From: JBCDCY01 sp039180875
GTDB taxonomy: Bacteria; Pseudomonadota; Alphaproteobacteria; Rhodobacterales; Rhodobacteraceae
DNA: 64,000 nt
Assembly (NCBI GenBank): GCA_039180875.1
Contig: JBCDCY010000001.1
Span: forward strand, 868,001 to 932,000
Direction: 5' to 3'
Below are positions 1 to 8,037 of the stretch, one piece after another. Numbering within the stretch: position 1 is the first letter of the stretch; every line of letters starts with the position of its first letter. Position numbers and translations under genes: made by a program. The notes below the pieces were generated by a model. The model ran no database searches, was not told where the DNA came from, and saw only the letters and a list, made by a program, of their open reading frames with translations.

Positions 1-39
1 GCCAGGGCTGGCCGCGCGCGACCTCCCGGACGCCGAAGC

Positions 40-666
40 TCAGTCGCCGGGGTTGTAGCCGTCCGTGCCCTCGACCACGCCGGGCTGTTCGTTGCCGAGC
101 CAGGTTTCGACGACGTCGGAGACGCGGCCGGAGATCAGGGATTTCTGGCTCTCGCCCGCCGCCAGCGCCTCCATCGACGCCTTGCCAGTGACCGCGCGGA
201 CATCGGCCTGGATCCGGCCGGGCGCGCTCAACACCGTGCCGGTCGCCGCATCGACCACCTGGATCGAGAAGGTCACCGTGTGGGTGCCGCCATAGGGCCG
301 CATCCGCGCCATGGGCGTCAGGGCGTGGAAGCGCTCGAGCGTCACGTCGAGGATGACGGGCTGGGCACCGTCCAGGCCCGCGGCCGCGTCGGTGATCGCG
401 TCGGCCACGATCTTGCCGACCTGGGCCCGGCGGTCGCCCTCCGGCTCCTCATACCAGACGATGTCCTCCCGCGGGATCAGGGAGTTGGGATCGCTGGAGA
501 CGGTCAGCGCCTCCGGCACCTCGACCTCGACAGCGCTGAGGGCCCAGCCGTCGCTGGTTCCCGGGCTGAGCCGGCCGGTGAGCTCGGTATCGACCGTGGT
601 GCAGGCCGACAGGGCCGCGACCGCAGCGATCAAGATGGCCCGCGGCCCGCACAGTGCTTGCGCCAT
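40..666 (-). CDS. Putative outer-membrane lipoprotein
   Basis: A 208-residue protein opens with a lipoprotein signal: a short basic start, the hydrophobic run ILIAAVAALSAC, and a lipobox (LSAC) whose Cys would be lipidated. The mature part is mixed alpha/beta with no recognised catalytic motif. It resembles small rhodobacterial lipoproteins of unknown function (perhaps DUF6778), but this is recall and not a search. I chose the ATG at 664-666 because GGAGG lies 8 bases upstream and it places the signal peptide at the N-terminus. A longer frame reaches 795 but would bury the signal peptide. The gene stands alone, convergent with nothing in the window. Function unknown. Confidence 0.7.
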   Translation of the reverse strand: MAQALCGPRAILIAAVAALSACTTVDTELTGRLSPGTSDGWALSAVEVEVPEALTVSSDPNSLIPREDIVWYEEPEGDRRAQVGKIVADAITDAAAGLDGAQPVILDVTLERFHALTPMARMRPYGGTHTVTFSIQVVDAATGTVLSAPGRIQADVRAVTGKASMEALAAGESQKSLISGRVSDVVETWLGNEQPGVVEGTDGYNPGD

Positions 667-824
667 GACGGCAACCTCCACATCTGAATGCCTTCCGGCG
701 CCTCGGACCATAGCCAAGCAGCGCCGCCTAAGGCGAGGGATACGCACAGATTTCGGCATTTTCTTGGCGCCTTGTGCCATCGCGCCACACTGCAAGGCGG
801 CAGGGTTAAGCGCCAGGGTAAGCC

Positions 825-3002
825 TCAGAAGAACACCCGGCCCTTGATGCCGAAGCGCCGCGTGCGCCCGACATCGACCAGCGGCGGGCCGCCGAGGAAG
901 CCGCCGAGGCTCACGGTGGTGGTGCCGGTGGCATAGATCTCGTTGAAGGCGTTCTCGACGAAGGCCGTCACCTCCATGTTCTCGCCGCGCAGGCCCAGGC
1001 GGAAGTTCACAATGTCGAAGCCGTCGAAGGTGGGGATGTCAGGGTCGATCACCGTCGTGAAGTCGCTCCGCAAGGTATACTCCGCCCGCACGAAGCCGTT
1101 CAGGTCGGCCAGCAACGGTTCGGGATGTTCGTAGTCGATGCGCAGGCTGAAGGTGTTGCGCGGGGCGTTCGGCAGCGTGTCGCCCGTCAGATCGCCGAAG
1201 GGCGAGGTCGTGAAGTCGGTGAAGCTGGCGAAGGTCAGACCCCAGCGGGCGTCGATCACCAGGCCGTCGATGGGCTGGGCGATCACCGTGAGCTCCGAGC
1301 CCACGCTGCGGGCCGAGGCGGCATTGGTGGTGAAGGTCGCCCCCGGCACCGGGCTGAGCGGATCGAGCGCGGCCACCTGGATGTCGTCGTAGTCGAGGAA
1401 GAAACCGCTGCCGTTCACGAACAGGCGGTTGTCGAAGAAGGCAGTGTTGAAGCCCGCCTCGAAGGAGCGCACGCTCTCCTCCTCGAACGTCGTCAGGCCG
1501 CCGCCCGCCAGGGTGAAGCCGCCCGGCCGGTAGCCGGTGCCGAAGCGGAAATAGGTGGCGAAATCCTCGGTCCAGGCATAGCGGATCGAGGCGGTGGGGG
1601 AGACGTCGGTGAACACCTCTTCCGCGAAGAACGGCGGCGAGGACGGCACCAGGATCGAGACCAGACCGCTGCTTTCCGTGGCCCCCGTCGCCTCCACGGC
1701 GTCGCGGTTGAAGCGGGCACCGGCAGTCAGCTCCAGGTCCGGGATCGGTTCCCAGCGCACATCGCCGTAGACGCTGACGTTGAAGACGTTGTTCTCGAAC
1801 GGGAAGGAGAGGGTGCCGATCGCATCGCCCGGCGTCGGCGGCAGCGTGTCGTCGCCGAAGCTGAGGAGCGAGGTGCCGGAGATCTCGTTGAAGCTGAAGC
1901 TCACTCCGCCGTTGACCGAGACCGCGCCAAGGCCGGCCGGCACGTCGAAGGCAGCACTCTCATAGCGGAATTCCTGAGAGATCGACGCCTCGGTGTCCGA
2001 GGTCTCGCCGATGATGATGTCGAGCCCGCTCAGATCGCCGTCGCCGAAGCCCTCGTTGTCCGTGTCGATGTAGGAGCTGGTGGACTTGAAGAGGCCGACA
2101 TCGCTTTCGTAGGCGATCTCGCCGGTGACGAACAGCCGCTCCAGCTCGTTCTCCCCGATGAAGTCGCTCTCCAGCACCGGGTCGCCGGCCTCGAAGCTCG
2201 CCAGCGACGCGGTGTTGGGCGCATCGAAGTCGGTGATGTCGTAGGACAGGCTGGCATCCAGCGTCAGCGCCTCGATCGGTTTTGAGCGCAGGCTGAGGCG
2301 AAAGCCGCCGCTGGCCGAACCGACGGAGTTCGGCTGGTCGACGTTCACCAGATCTATGAAGCCATCGGAGGCGCGGCCGAAACCCGCCAGGCGGGCGAGC
2401 AGCAGCTCGTCGGGCAGCAGCGGCACGTTGATCAGGATCTGCCCCTCGCCATCGGGGAAGGACCCGACCTCCCCCTCGAGCGACGCCTCGAACGCATCGA
2501 CGGGCTTCTTGGTCACGAAGTTGATGGCGCCGCCGATCGTGCCGCGGCCGAAGGTCGTGCCCTGGGGGCCGAGGATGGTCTCCACCCGCTCCACGTCCAG
2601 GAGGCTCGAGTTGATGGCGCTGGTGCCGCCGAGGGGGTTGATCAGCACGCCGTCGACGAAGATGCCGTTGGTCGGCCCGTTCGCTGCGCCGCCGATCAGG
2701 TTCGAGACGCCGCGGATCGAGACCTCCAGGTCGATGGGGCTCGCGTCGTCGGTGAAGCTCACATTGGGCAGGTTCAGGATGGCGTCGCTGGTGTCCTTGA
2801 TGTTGGACCGCGCGATCTCCTCATCCGTCAGCACCACGACGCTGGCCGGCACGTCGCGCAGCTCCTCCTCCGTCCGCCGGGCGGTGACGGTGATCGGGTC
2901 GAGCACGATCGGCCCGGCCTCGGCCGGCGTGTCGGACTGGGCCAGCGCCGGGGGCGCGGCGACGAGGCAAAACGCCGGAAGGACGGTACGTATGGTGCGC
3001 AT
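825..3002 (-). CDS. TonB-dependent outer-membrane receptor
   Basis: A 725-residue TonB-dependent receptor. It starts with a cleavable signal peptide ending PPALAQ, followed by a TonB-box-like DPITVTARR. The plug domain (about residues 30-160) contains LDVERVETILGPQGTTFGRG and AINFVTKK, the hallmark of the family. The rest is a 22-stranded beta-barrel with the usual C-terminal aromatic residue (RVFF). It would import a siderophore, vitamin or other large ligand using TonB energy. The substrate cannot be told from sequence, and no TonB, ABC importer or regulator gene is adjacent. No Fur or B12 riboswitch signal was recognised upstream. The start at 3002 gives the signal peptide; a further upstream ATG would add an unrelated stretch. 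Confidence 0.9.
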   Translation of the reverse strand: MRTIRTVLPAFCLVAAPPALAQSDTPAEAGPIVLDPITVTARRTEEELRDVPASVVVLTDEEIARSNIKDTSDAILNLPNVSFTDDASPIDLEVSIRGVSNLIGGAANGPTNGIFVDGVLINPLGGTSAINSSLLDVERVETILGPQGTTFGRGTIGGAINFVTKKPVDAFEASLEGEVGSFPDGEGQILINVPLLPDELLLARLAGFGRASDGFIDLVNVDQPNSVGSASGGFRLSLRSKPIEALTLDASLSYDITDFDAPNTASLASFEAGDPVLESDFIGENELERLFVTGEIAYESDVGLFKSTSSYIDTDNEGFGDGDLSGLDIIIGETSDTEASISQEFRYESAAFDVPAGLGAVSVNGGVSFSFNEISGTSLLSFGDDTLPPTPGDAIGTLSFPFENNVFNVSVYGDVRWEPIPDLELTAGARFNRDAVEATGATESSGLVSILVPSSPPFFAEEVFTDVSPTASIRYAWTEDFATYFRFGTGYRPGGFTLAGGGLTTFEEESVRSFEAGFNTAFFDNRLFVNGSGFFLDYDDIQVAALDPLSPVPGATFTTNAASARSVGSELTVIAQPIDGLVIDARWGLTFASFTDFTTSPFGDLTGDTLPNAPRNTFSLRIDYEHPEPLLADLNGFVRAEYTLRSDFTTVIDPDIPTFDGFDIVNFRLGLRGENMEVTAFVENAFNEIYATGTTTVSLGGFLGGPPLVDVGRTRRFGIKGRVFF

Positions 3003-3349
3003 GTGGGTGTCCCGCGAACAGAAGGAAAAAAGCTGGCTGTTCGCCGGTGTCGCGGGCACGCGAGGGCTTGGAACCGGGCGGATCTCGGCTTGCTCTCGCC
3101 ACTTACGCTAGCGCTGGGCCCGGGCCAGATCAACCAAAGGTGCGCAATGCAACCGTTCGGGGCGACGCCGTAGAGTGCGCACTTTGACAGGGCGGTGGAC
3201 ATCGGTGACCGGGTTGCTCCTCGAGCCCCGACCCGGTCCCCACCGTCAGCGCTCCATCGCGAAGGTTTGGGGCGCTCCCGGAGAGGCTTTCGGTGCAGCC
3301 GCCGGCATGTTTTGGTCGGACGACGGTGACGTGGAAAAGGCGCAGTGAC
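3003..3349. other. Divergent intergenic region, TBDR / aminotransferase
   Basis: This 347-bp gap between two divergent genes must carry both promoters. I see two copies of the palindrome TGCGCA at 3141-3146 and 3176-3181 (35 bp apart) and an isolated TTGACA at 3184-3189 with no convincing -10 partner. No hairpin or riboswitch consensus was recognised. The TGCGCA pair could be an operator but is short enough to be chance. Confidence 0.35.
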
Positions 3350-4573
3350 ATGGCATTTGAATTCGGCTCCCTCCTGTCGGCGGCTGCGACGACCGAAGCG
3401 GGGCTCTTTACCGGCTATCCTCGGCACCATTTTGTCGGCGGCAATATCGACGAGCCGACGGTCCCGGTCGCAGCCCTCGCCGGGGCCGCCCGCAAGGTGG
3501 CGCTGGGCCAGGGGCACGCCATGGCGAAGTACGGCATGGACAGCGGGCCGCAGGGCCATCTGCCGTTGCGCGCGTTCATCTGCGACACTCTCGCGCGACG
3601 GGCGCAGATCGCGGCAAAGCCGGAGGAGGTGTTGCTCACCGGCGGCTCCCTCCAGGCGATGGATCTGGTCAACAAGGCGCTGCTGAACGCGGGCGACGTC
3701 GTCATCCTGGAGGCTGCCAACTACGCCGGTGCGCTCAGCCGGCTCGATGCCCTCGGCGTCGACTATATCGGTATCGACCTCGACCAGGACGGCATGCGCA
3801 TGGACGTCCTGGAGCGGGCATTGTCGGACCTCGCGGCGGCCGGGCGCCGGCCGAAGTTCATCTACACCATCCCCACGGTCCAGAACCCCACCGGCTCCAT
3901 CATGCCGGTCGAGCGGCGGCGGGAGATGCTGGCGCTCGCCAAGGCCTATGACGTGCCGATCTTCGAGGACGATTGTTACGCCGACCTGGTGTTTGCAGGA
4001 GAGCGTCCGCCGGCGCTGCACGCCCTCGATGACGATGGGCGGGTGATCTACTGCGGCACGTTTTCCAAGACCATCGCGCCCGCGCTCCGCGTCGGCTATC
4101 TGCTCGCGCCCTGGAGGCTGCTCGCCCACATTCTGCCGCTCAAGACCGATGCGGGGAGCGGCGCGCTCGAACAAATGGTGCTCGCGGAGTTCCTGCCCGA
4201 GCATTTCGACGCCCATGTCGCCAGCCTGCTGCCGATGCTGGAGGCGAAGGCCGACGCGCTCTGCCAGGCGCTCGACGCGCAGTTCGGCGCCTCCGCCAGC
4301 TACGACAAGCCGGTCGGCGGCATCTATCTCTGGGTGACCCTGCCGGAAGGGGTCGATACCGACCGGTTGTACACGGCCGCGCTTCGGCAGGGCGTCGAGA
4401 TCAACCCAGGCTCGCAATGGACGGTCGATGGTGCGGCCAACAAACGCCGGATGCGCCTTTGCTTCGGCCATCCGTCGATCGAGAACATCCAAGAGGGGAT
4501 CGCCAAGCTGGCCGACATCTGTTTCGAGGAGTTCGGCGTCCCCGCACGCAGCAGGAATGTCGTGCGGGTCTAG
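3350..4573 (+). CDS. PLP-dependent aminotransferase, class I/II (MocR/LysN-like)
   Basis: A 407-residue fold-type I aminotransferase. Visible motifs are QNPTG (Asn179), the EDDCY stretch with the pyridine-N Asp at 207, and TFSKTIAPALRVGY with the Schiff-base lysine at K240, followed by the substrate-binding Arg near the C-terminus. It is closest to the 2-aminoadipate / MocR-type catalytic domain, but it lacks the N-terminal GntR helix-turn-helix, so it is an enzyme and not a regulator. The substrate is unknown. The ATG at 3350 follows a purine-rich GGAAAAGG and gives a normal N-terminus; a frame opening at 3293 has no family support. Divergent from the TonB receptor. Confidence 0.88.
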   Translation: MAFEFGSLLSAAATTEAGLFTGYPRHHFVGGNIDEPTVPVAALAGAARKVALGQGHAMAKYGMDSGPQGHLPLRAFICDTLARRAQIAAKPEEVLLTGGSLQAMDLVNKALLNAGDVVILEAANYAGALSRLDALGVDYIGIDLDQDGMRMDVLERALSDLAAAGRRPKFIYTIPTVQNPTGSIMPVERRREMLALAKAYDVPIFEDDCYADLVFAGERPPALHALDDDGRVIYCGTFSKTIAPALRVGYLLAPWRLLAHILPLKTDAGSGALEQMVLAEFLPEHFDAHVASLLPMLEAKADALCQALDAQFGASASYDKPVGGIYLWVTLPEGVDTDRLYTAALRQGVEINPGSQWTVDGAANKRRMRLCFGHPSIENIQEGIAKLADICFEEFGVPARSRNVVRV

Positions 4574-4590
4574 CGGTGCGGAAGGGATTG

Positions 4591-4667
4591 GTACCGACGC
4601 CCCGGCTCGAACGGGGGACCCCCAGATCCACAATCTGGTGCTCTAACCAACTGAGCTACGTCGGCAC
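4591..4667 (-). tRNA. tRNA-His (GTG anticodon)
   Basis: Read on the minus strand, the 77 bases fold into a full cloverleaf. The acceptor arm has 8 pairs, including the extra G at -1 paired with C73 that is diagnostic of tRNA-His. The D-arm is AGCTCAGTTGGTTAGAGC. The anticodon arm CCAGATTGTGGATCTGG has anticodon GTG. The T-loop is GTTCGAGCC. The terminal CCA is only partly encoded (CAA follows), so it would be completed by the nucleotidyltransferase. The gene lies between two plus-strand genes in opposite orientation. Confidence 0.96.
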
Positions 4668-4674
4668 GCCCGTC

Positions 4675-4703
4675 GGTGTACAATCGCCGCCACGCGGTTT
4701 CAA
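4675..4703 (-). promoter_or_regulatory. Probable promoter of tRNA-His
   Basis: On the minus strand a -35 element TTGAAA (4698-4703) is separated by exactly 17 bases from TACACC (4675-4680), which ends 7 bases before the tRNA 5' end. The spacing and position fit a sigma-70 promoter, although the -10 is weak. Confidence 0.5.
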
Positions 4704-4744
4704 GCCGGGGCGCAGGACCACGGACGGCAACGGGAGGCAGAAAA

Positions 4745-4942
4745 GTGGGCATCAACACCCCGAAGGATGAGGAGGCGAGCCTGCAGATCGGCCCGACCGA
4801 TGTCGGCACGGTGCGCATCCATGTGGAGGCGGCGGGCCGGGAGGTGACGCTCGACTTCGACCCCGAAGAGGCTGAGGAGATTGCCGGAGAGATCGCCGCC
4901 GCCGCGGCCCGGGCGCGCAAGGGCGGGGCCAAACGTCGTTAG
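4745..4942 (+). CDS. Small conserved protein, DUF6324-like
   Basis: A 65-residue acidic-then-basic protein. Its core LQIGPTDVGTVRIHVEA followed by VTLDFDPEEAEEIAGEI matches what I recall of a small rhodobacterial family of unknown function (DUF6324). It ends in a basic tail (ARARKGGAKRR). I chose the GTG at 4745 because GGGAGG lies 7 bases upstream and family members begin with the MGINT-like sequence found there. An upstream ATG at 4676 would overlap the tRNA promoter. No function is known. Confidence 0.75.
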   Translation: MGINTPKDEEASLQIGPTDVGTVRIHVEAAGREVTLDFDPEEAEEIAGEIAAAAARARKGGAKRR

Positions 4943-4945
4943 GTC

Positions 4946-5392
4946 CTACCAACCGGCGATATCGGCCGGCGCCTCGAGCGATCCATGGGTGCGGAGGGCC
5001 GCGACTCGGGCGAAGCGCAGCGTGAGCGCCCGCCGCCGGGCCGGCGCCAACGGGGTGAGCGGCGCCTCCCGCACGATCTCCGCGTCATAGGCGTCGGCCC
5101 GAATGAGGCCCGTCTCCTCCGGCAACACATCCTCGGGAAAATCGCCCGTCACAGCCCAGAAATAGCGATCGCACCAGTCGAGGTAATGGCGCCATTTCTG
5201 GTCGGAGCGGTAATCGGGCAGGCCCGACTTGCACTCCACCACCCAGACCTCGCCCTTCTTGTCGAGGCCGGTGACGTCGGTGCGCAGACCGCGCTGCGGC
5301 ACGAACTCCGTCAGACATGCGACACCGCGGTCTGTGAGATGCCGGCAGACGCCGCGGGCCAGATCGACGCCGGTGAGCAGGACGGAAGCCAT
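4946..5392 (-). CDS. mmcB: MmcB-family DNA repair protein (PD-(D/E)xK fold)
   Basis: A 148-residue protein with the restriction-endonuclease-like core seen in MmcB. Asp39 lies in LRTDVTGL, Glu53 and Lys55 in WVVECKSG, and family-typical DWCDRYFWAV and LPEETGLIRADAYDAEIVREA follow. In Caulobacter MmcB is an SOS-induced factor implicated in mutagenic repair; no LexA box was confirmed here. The ATG at 5392 is preferred over a TTG at 5407 because homologues begin MASxLL. It is transcribed away from the 6S RNA candidate and the folate gene. Confidence 0.8.
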   Translation of the reverse strand: MASVLLTGVDLARGVCRHLTDRGVACLTEFVPQRGLRTDVTGLDKKGEVWVVECKSGLPDYRSDQKWRHYLDWCDRYFWAVTGDFPEDVLPEETGLIRADAYDAEIVREAPLTPLAPARRRALTLRFARVAALRTHGSLEAPADIAGW

Positions 5393-5491
5393 GACGCACT
5401 GGAACAAAGCCCGAACGCAAAATCAAGTGTGCGGCTGCGCCGCTGGCCCTCCACCCTTCCAGTGGCGGGCGATCTGCCCTATCTCTAGGCA

Positions 5492-5654
5492 CGGCGGATG
5501 CTGTCCTTCGCGTGCGGGGCCTACATCCTGGTGGCCTAATCATGCTCGAGGGAGCTGGCTCTGCGGTCGGTCCTGGCTTTCCGCACCTGGCGCCCACCTG
5601 GTTATCCAGGCTCTCGAGGATGAGATGCTCCCACGGTCGCGACGGGTCCGCCGC
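5492..5654 (+). ncRNA. ssrS: Probable 6S RNA (ssrS)
   Basis: The sequence can fold into one long, interrupted hairpin of about 160 nt. The closing stem pairs 5493-5497 with 5648-5652, 5503-5506 with 5644-5647, and 5508-5512 with 5638-5642. A large central bubble has a small GGCC/GGCC hairpin on its 5' side (5518-5536) and a GAG/CTC hairpin on its 3' side (5622-5630). An inner helix pairs 5545-5558 with 5606-5618. That layout is the 6S RNA shape that mimics an open promoter and traps sigma-70 RNA polymerase. 6S RNA is classically found just upstream of the 5-formyl-THF cyclo-ligase gene, which starts 29 bases downstream here. A possible promoter (TTCCAG, 17 bases, TATCTC) ends at 5485. Folding was done by hand. 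Confidence 0.62.
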
Positions 5655-5682
5655 CCACTGTGCCATCACCCAACGGGCTTGG

Positions 5683-6270
5683 ATGACGGAAGAAACGCCA
5701 AAGACGGCGCTGCGCCGCCGCGCGCAGCAGCGGCGCGATGCGCTCACCGGGCGGGAGGGGGCCTCCACCGCCGCCTGCCGGCACCTCGTGGCGCTCATCG
5801 AGCGGAGCGGGGACGGGGCCATCGCTAGCTATCTGCCGATCCGGAGTGAGCTCGACCCCCGCCCCGCGATGACGTCGCTGGCAGAGAACGGCCGGACCGT
5901 CGCCGTGCCCGTGGTGGTGGGCGCCGCGCAGCCGCTCACGTTCCGGGCCTGGCAGCCGGGCTGTAGGCTCGTCACCGGCGCTTTCGGCGTTGCGGTGCCG
6001 GAGGAGGGGGAGGCCGTGACCCCCGATCTGCTGATCGTGCCGCTTCTGGCCTTCGACCGGGCGGGCTACCGCCTGGGCTATGGCGGCGGCTTCTACGACC
6101 GGACGTTAGAGCGGCTCCGCGCCGCGGGCCCCGTCGTGGCCATCGGTGTCGCCTTCGCGGCCCAGGAGGTCGACGCCGTGCCGCGGGAGGCGACGGATGC
6201 CCGCCTCGACGCCATCGTGACGGAGGCGGGGGTCATCGCCCTCTCCGACCTTGTGGGCGCGAGCGGCTGA
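5683..6270 (+). CDS. 5-formyltetrahydrofolate cyclo-ligase
   Basis: A 195-residue enzyme that converts 5-formyl-THF to 5,10-methenyl-THF using ATP in one-carbon metabolism. The family signature is clear: VPLLAFDRAGYRLGYGGG then FYDR (about residues 119-140), plus an N-terminal basic helix (LRRRAQQRR) and YLPIRSELDP. The ATG at 5683 gives the standard length; the frame is open further upstream but would run through the 6S RNA candidate. Its TGA overlaps the ATG of the next gene by one base, so the two are probably translationally coupled. Confidence 0.92.
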   Translation: MTEETPKTALRRRAQQRRDALTGREGASTAACRHLVALIERSGDGAIASYLPIRSELDPRPAMTSLAENGRTVAVPVVVGAAQPLTFRAWQPGCRLVTGAFGVAVPEEGEAVTPDLLIVPLLAFDRAGYRLGYGGGFYDRTLERLRAAGPVVAIGVAFAAQEVDAVPREATDARLDAIVTEAGVIALSDLVGASG

Positions 6271-7085
6271 TGCGGATCCTTTTTCTCGGCGACGTGGTGG
6301 GACGGCCGGGCCGCGACGCGGTGCAGGAGGGGTTGGCGGGGCTCCGCGATGAGCTCCGCGCCGAGTTCGTCATCGTGAACGGCGAGAACGCGACTTCCGG
6401 CATGGGGATTTCCGCGCCCCACGCGGCGAAACTGTTCGAGGCGGGGGCCGACTGCATCACCCTCGGCGATCATGCCTTCGACCAGCGCGACATGTTGGGG
6501 GCGATCGAGCAGGAAAAGCGCATCCTCCGCCCATTGAATTTCGCCAAGACCGCGCCGGGCCGGGGCGCCCATCTTTTCGAGGTGCCGGGCAAGGGCCGGG
6601 TCCTGGTGCTGCAGGCCCTCGGCCAGGTCTTCATGAAGCGGCCGTTCGACGATCCCTGGTCGGCGGTGGAGGCCGAACTGAAGCGCCTGCCGCTCGGCCG
6701 CGCGGCGGACGCCATCGTCGTCGACTTCCATGCCGAGGCGACGTCGGAGAAGAACGCCATGGGCTATTGGTGCGACGGCCGGGCGAGCCTGGTCGTCGGC
6801 ACCCACACCCATGTGCCGACGGCGGATGCGCAGATCCTGGCGGGCGGCACCGCCTATCTCTCCGACGCTGGCATGTGCGGCGACTATGGCGGCATCATCG
6901 GCATGGAGAAGACCGAGCCGCTTCGCCGTTTCATCACCGGCATGGCGAAGGAACGGTTCGCCCCCGGCTCCGGCGCTGCCACGCTTTGCGGCGTGCTGGT
7001 CGAGACCGACCCGAAGACCGGCCTCGCCACCCTGGTCGAGCCCATTCGCCGCGGCGGCCGGCTAAGCGCCGCAGGGCCCGCATGA
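6270..7085 (+). CDS. TIGR00282-family metallophosphoesterase (YmdB-like)
   Basis: A 271-residue dinuclear metallophosphoesterase. The metal ligands expected for the family are visible: Asp8 in FLGDVVG, the VNGEN motif at 36-40, TLGDHAFD with Asp67 and His68, VVDFHAEATSEK, and GTHTHVPTAD. Relatives such as YmdB hydrolyse 2',3'-cyclic nucleotides and affect RNA turnover or biofilm; the role here is inferred from family only. It overlaps the preceding folate gene by one base and the following transporter by four, forming a tight operon. This neighbourhood (6S RNA, cyclo-ligase, TIGR00282) recurs in alphaproteobacteria. Confidence 0.9.
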   Translation: MRILFLGDVVGRPGRDAVQEGLAGLRDELRAEFVIVNGENATSGMGISAPHAAKLFEAGADCITLGDHAFDQRDMLGAIEQEKRILRPLNFAKTAPGRGAHLFEVPGKGRVLVLQALGQVFMKRPFDDPWSAVEAELKRLPLGRAADAIVVDFHAEATSEKNAMGYWCDGRASLVVGTHTHVPTADAQILAGGTAYLSDAGMCGDYGGIIGMEKTEPLRRFITGMAKERFAPGSGAATLCGVLVETDPKTGLATLVEPIRRGGRLSAAGPA

Positions 7086-8014
7086 TCTCGCGCGCCGGTC
7101 TCTACGCGGGGTTGCTCGGCATCGGTCTGGCCTGGGGGGCGTCGATCCCGGCGATCAAAGTGGCGACATCGACCGGGCATGGGCCCCTTGGGCTGGTCTT
7201 CTGGCAGCTCGCGATCTCGGTTCTGGTCCTCGGCCTGGTGATCGTTGCCCGGGGCGGCTCCCTGCGGCTTCGCCGCGCGGATCTGGCGTTCTTTCTGGTG
7301 ATCGGGGCGATCGGCACGGTGGTGCCCAACTTCTTCTCCTACACCGCTGCGCGGGAGCTTCCGGCCGGGGTCATGGCCATCGTCATCGCGATGGTGCCGA
7401 TCTTTGCCTTTCCGATCGCGCTCCTCCTCCGGATCGAGCGGTGGGAGGTTGGGCGCATCCTCGGCCTCCTCCTCGGTGCAGCGGCGGTGACGGCGATCGC
7501 GGCGCCGGAGGCGAGCCTGCCCGATGCCGGCGCGACGTTCTTCGTCTTCTTCGCCCTGATCGGACCGCTCTGCTACGGGGTCGAGGGCAACTATCTGGCG
7601 ATCCGGGGCGAGCGAGGCCTCGATCCCGTGAAGGTGCTGTTCGGTGGCTCGATCCTCGGCCTCGCCCTCGCCACACCGCTGGTTCTGGCGACCGGGCAGT
7701 GGGTGCCGGTGCCCACCGGGGCCTGGACCGATGCCGACCGCGCGGTGGTCGTCGTCGGGCTGCTCCATGCCCTGGCCTATGCGGGCTATGTCTGGCTGGT
7801 CGCCCAGGCCGGGCCGGTCTTTGCCGCCCAGGTCTCCTACCTAGTGACCGGGGCCGGGGTGCTCTGGTCCATGCTGCTGCTTGGGGAGCGCTATTCGCTT
7901 TGGGTCTGGGCGGCGCTTATTCTAATCCTGCTCGCCATGGCATTGGTCCAGCCGCGTGCGAGGACGCTTGAGCCGCGCGCCCCTGCGCGCCATGGTGTGC
8001 AACCGCGCGCCTGA
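7082..8014 (+). CDS. EamA-family (DMT) transporter
   Basis: A 310-residue membrane protein with about ten hydrophobic helices in two EamA repeats. The first opens ISRAGLYAGLLGIGLAWG and the second is near ATFFVFFALIGPLCYGVEG. Drug/metabolite-superfamily members export amino acids, nucleotides or other metabolites; the substrate is unknown. The ATG at 7082 overlaps the preceding stop (ATGA), so I reject the longer frame that runs back into the phosphoesterase gene. The C-terminal tail is basic and probably cytoplasmic. Confidence 0.85.
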   Translation: MISRAGLYAGLLGIGLAWGASIPAIKVATSTGHGPLGLVFWQLAISVLVLGLVIVARGGSLRLRRADLAFFLVIGAIGTVVPNFFSYTAARELPAGVMAIVIAMVPIFAFPIALLLRIERWEVGRILGLLLGAAAVTAIAAPEASLPDAGATFFVFFALIGPLCYGVEGNYLAIRGERGLDPVKVLFGGSILGLALATPLVLATGQWVPVPTGAWTDADRAVVVVGLLHALAYAGYVWLVAQAGPVFAAQVSYLVTGAGVLWSMLLLGERYSLWVWAALILILLAMALVQPRARTLEPRAPARHGVQPRA

Positions 8015-8037
8015 CGCAAAAGGGAAGCCCGCTCGCC

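Noticed and set aside
3184..3189. TTGACA as a -35 promoter element
   Set aside because: No acceptable -10 element lies 15-19 bases downstream on either strand.
3003..3349. Cobalamin riboswitch or Fur box upstream of the TonB receptor
   Set aside because: I looked for the B12 box and for Fur-like palindromes on the receptor strand and saw neither.
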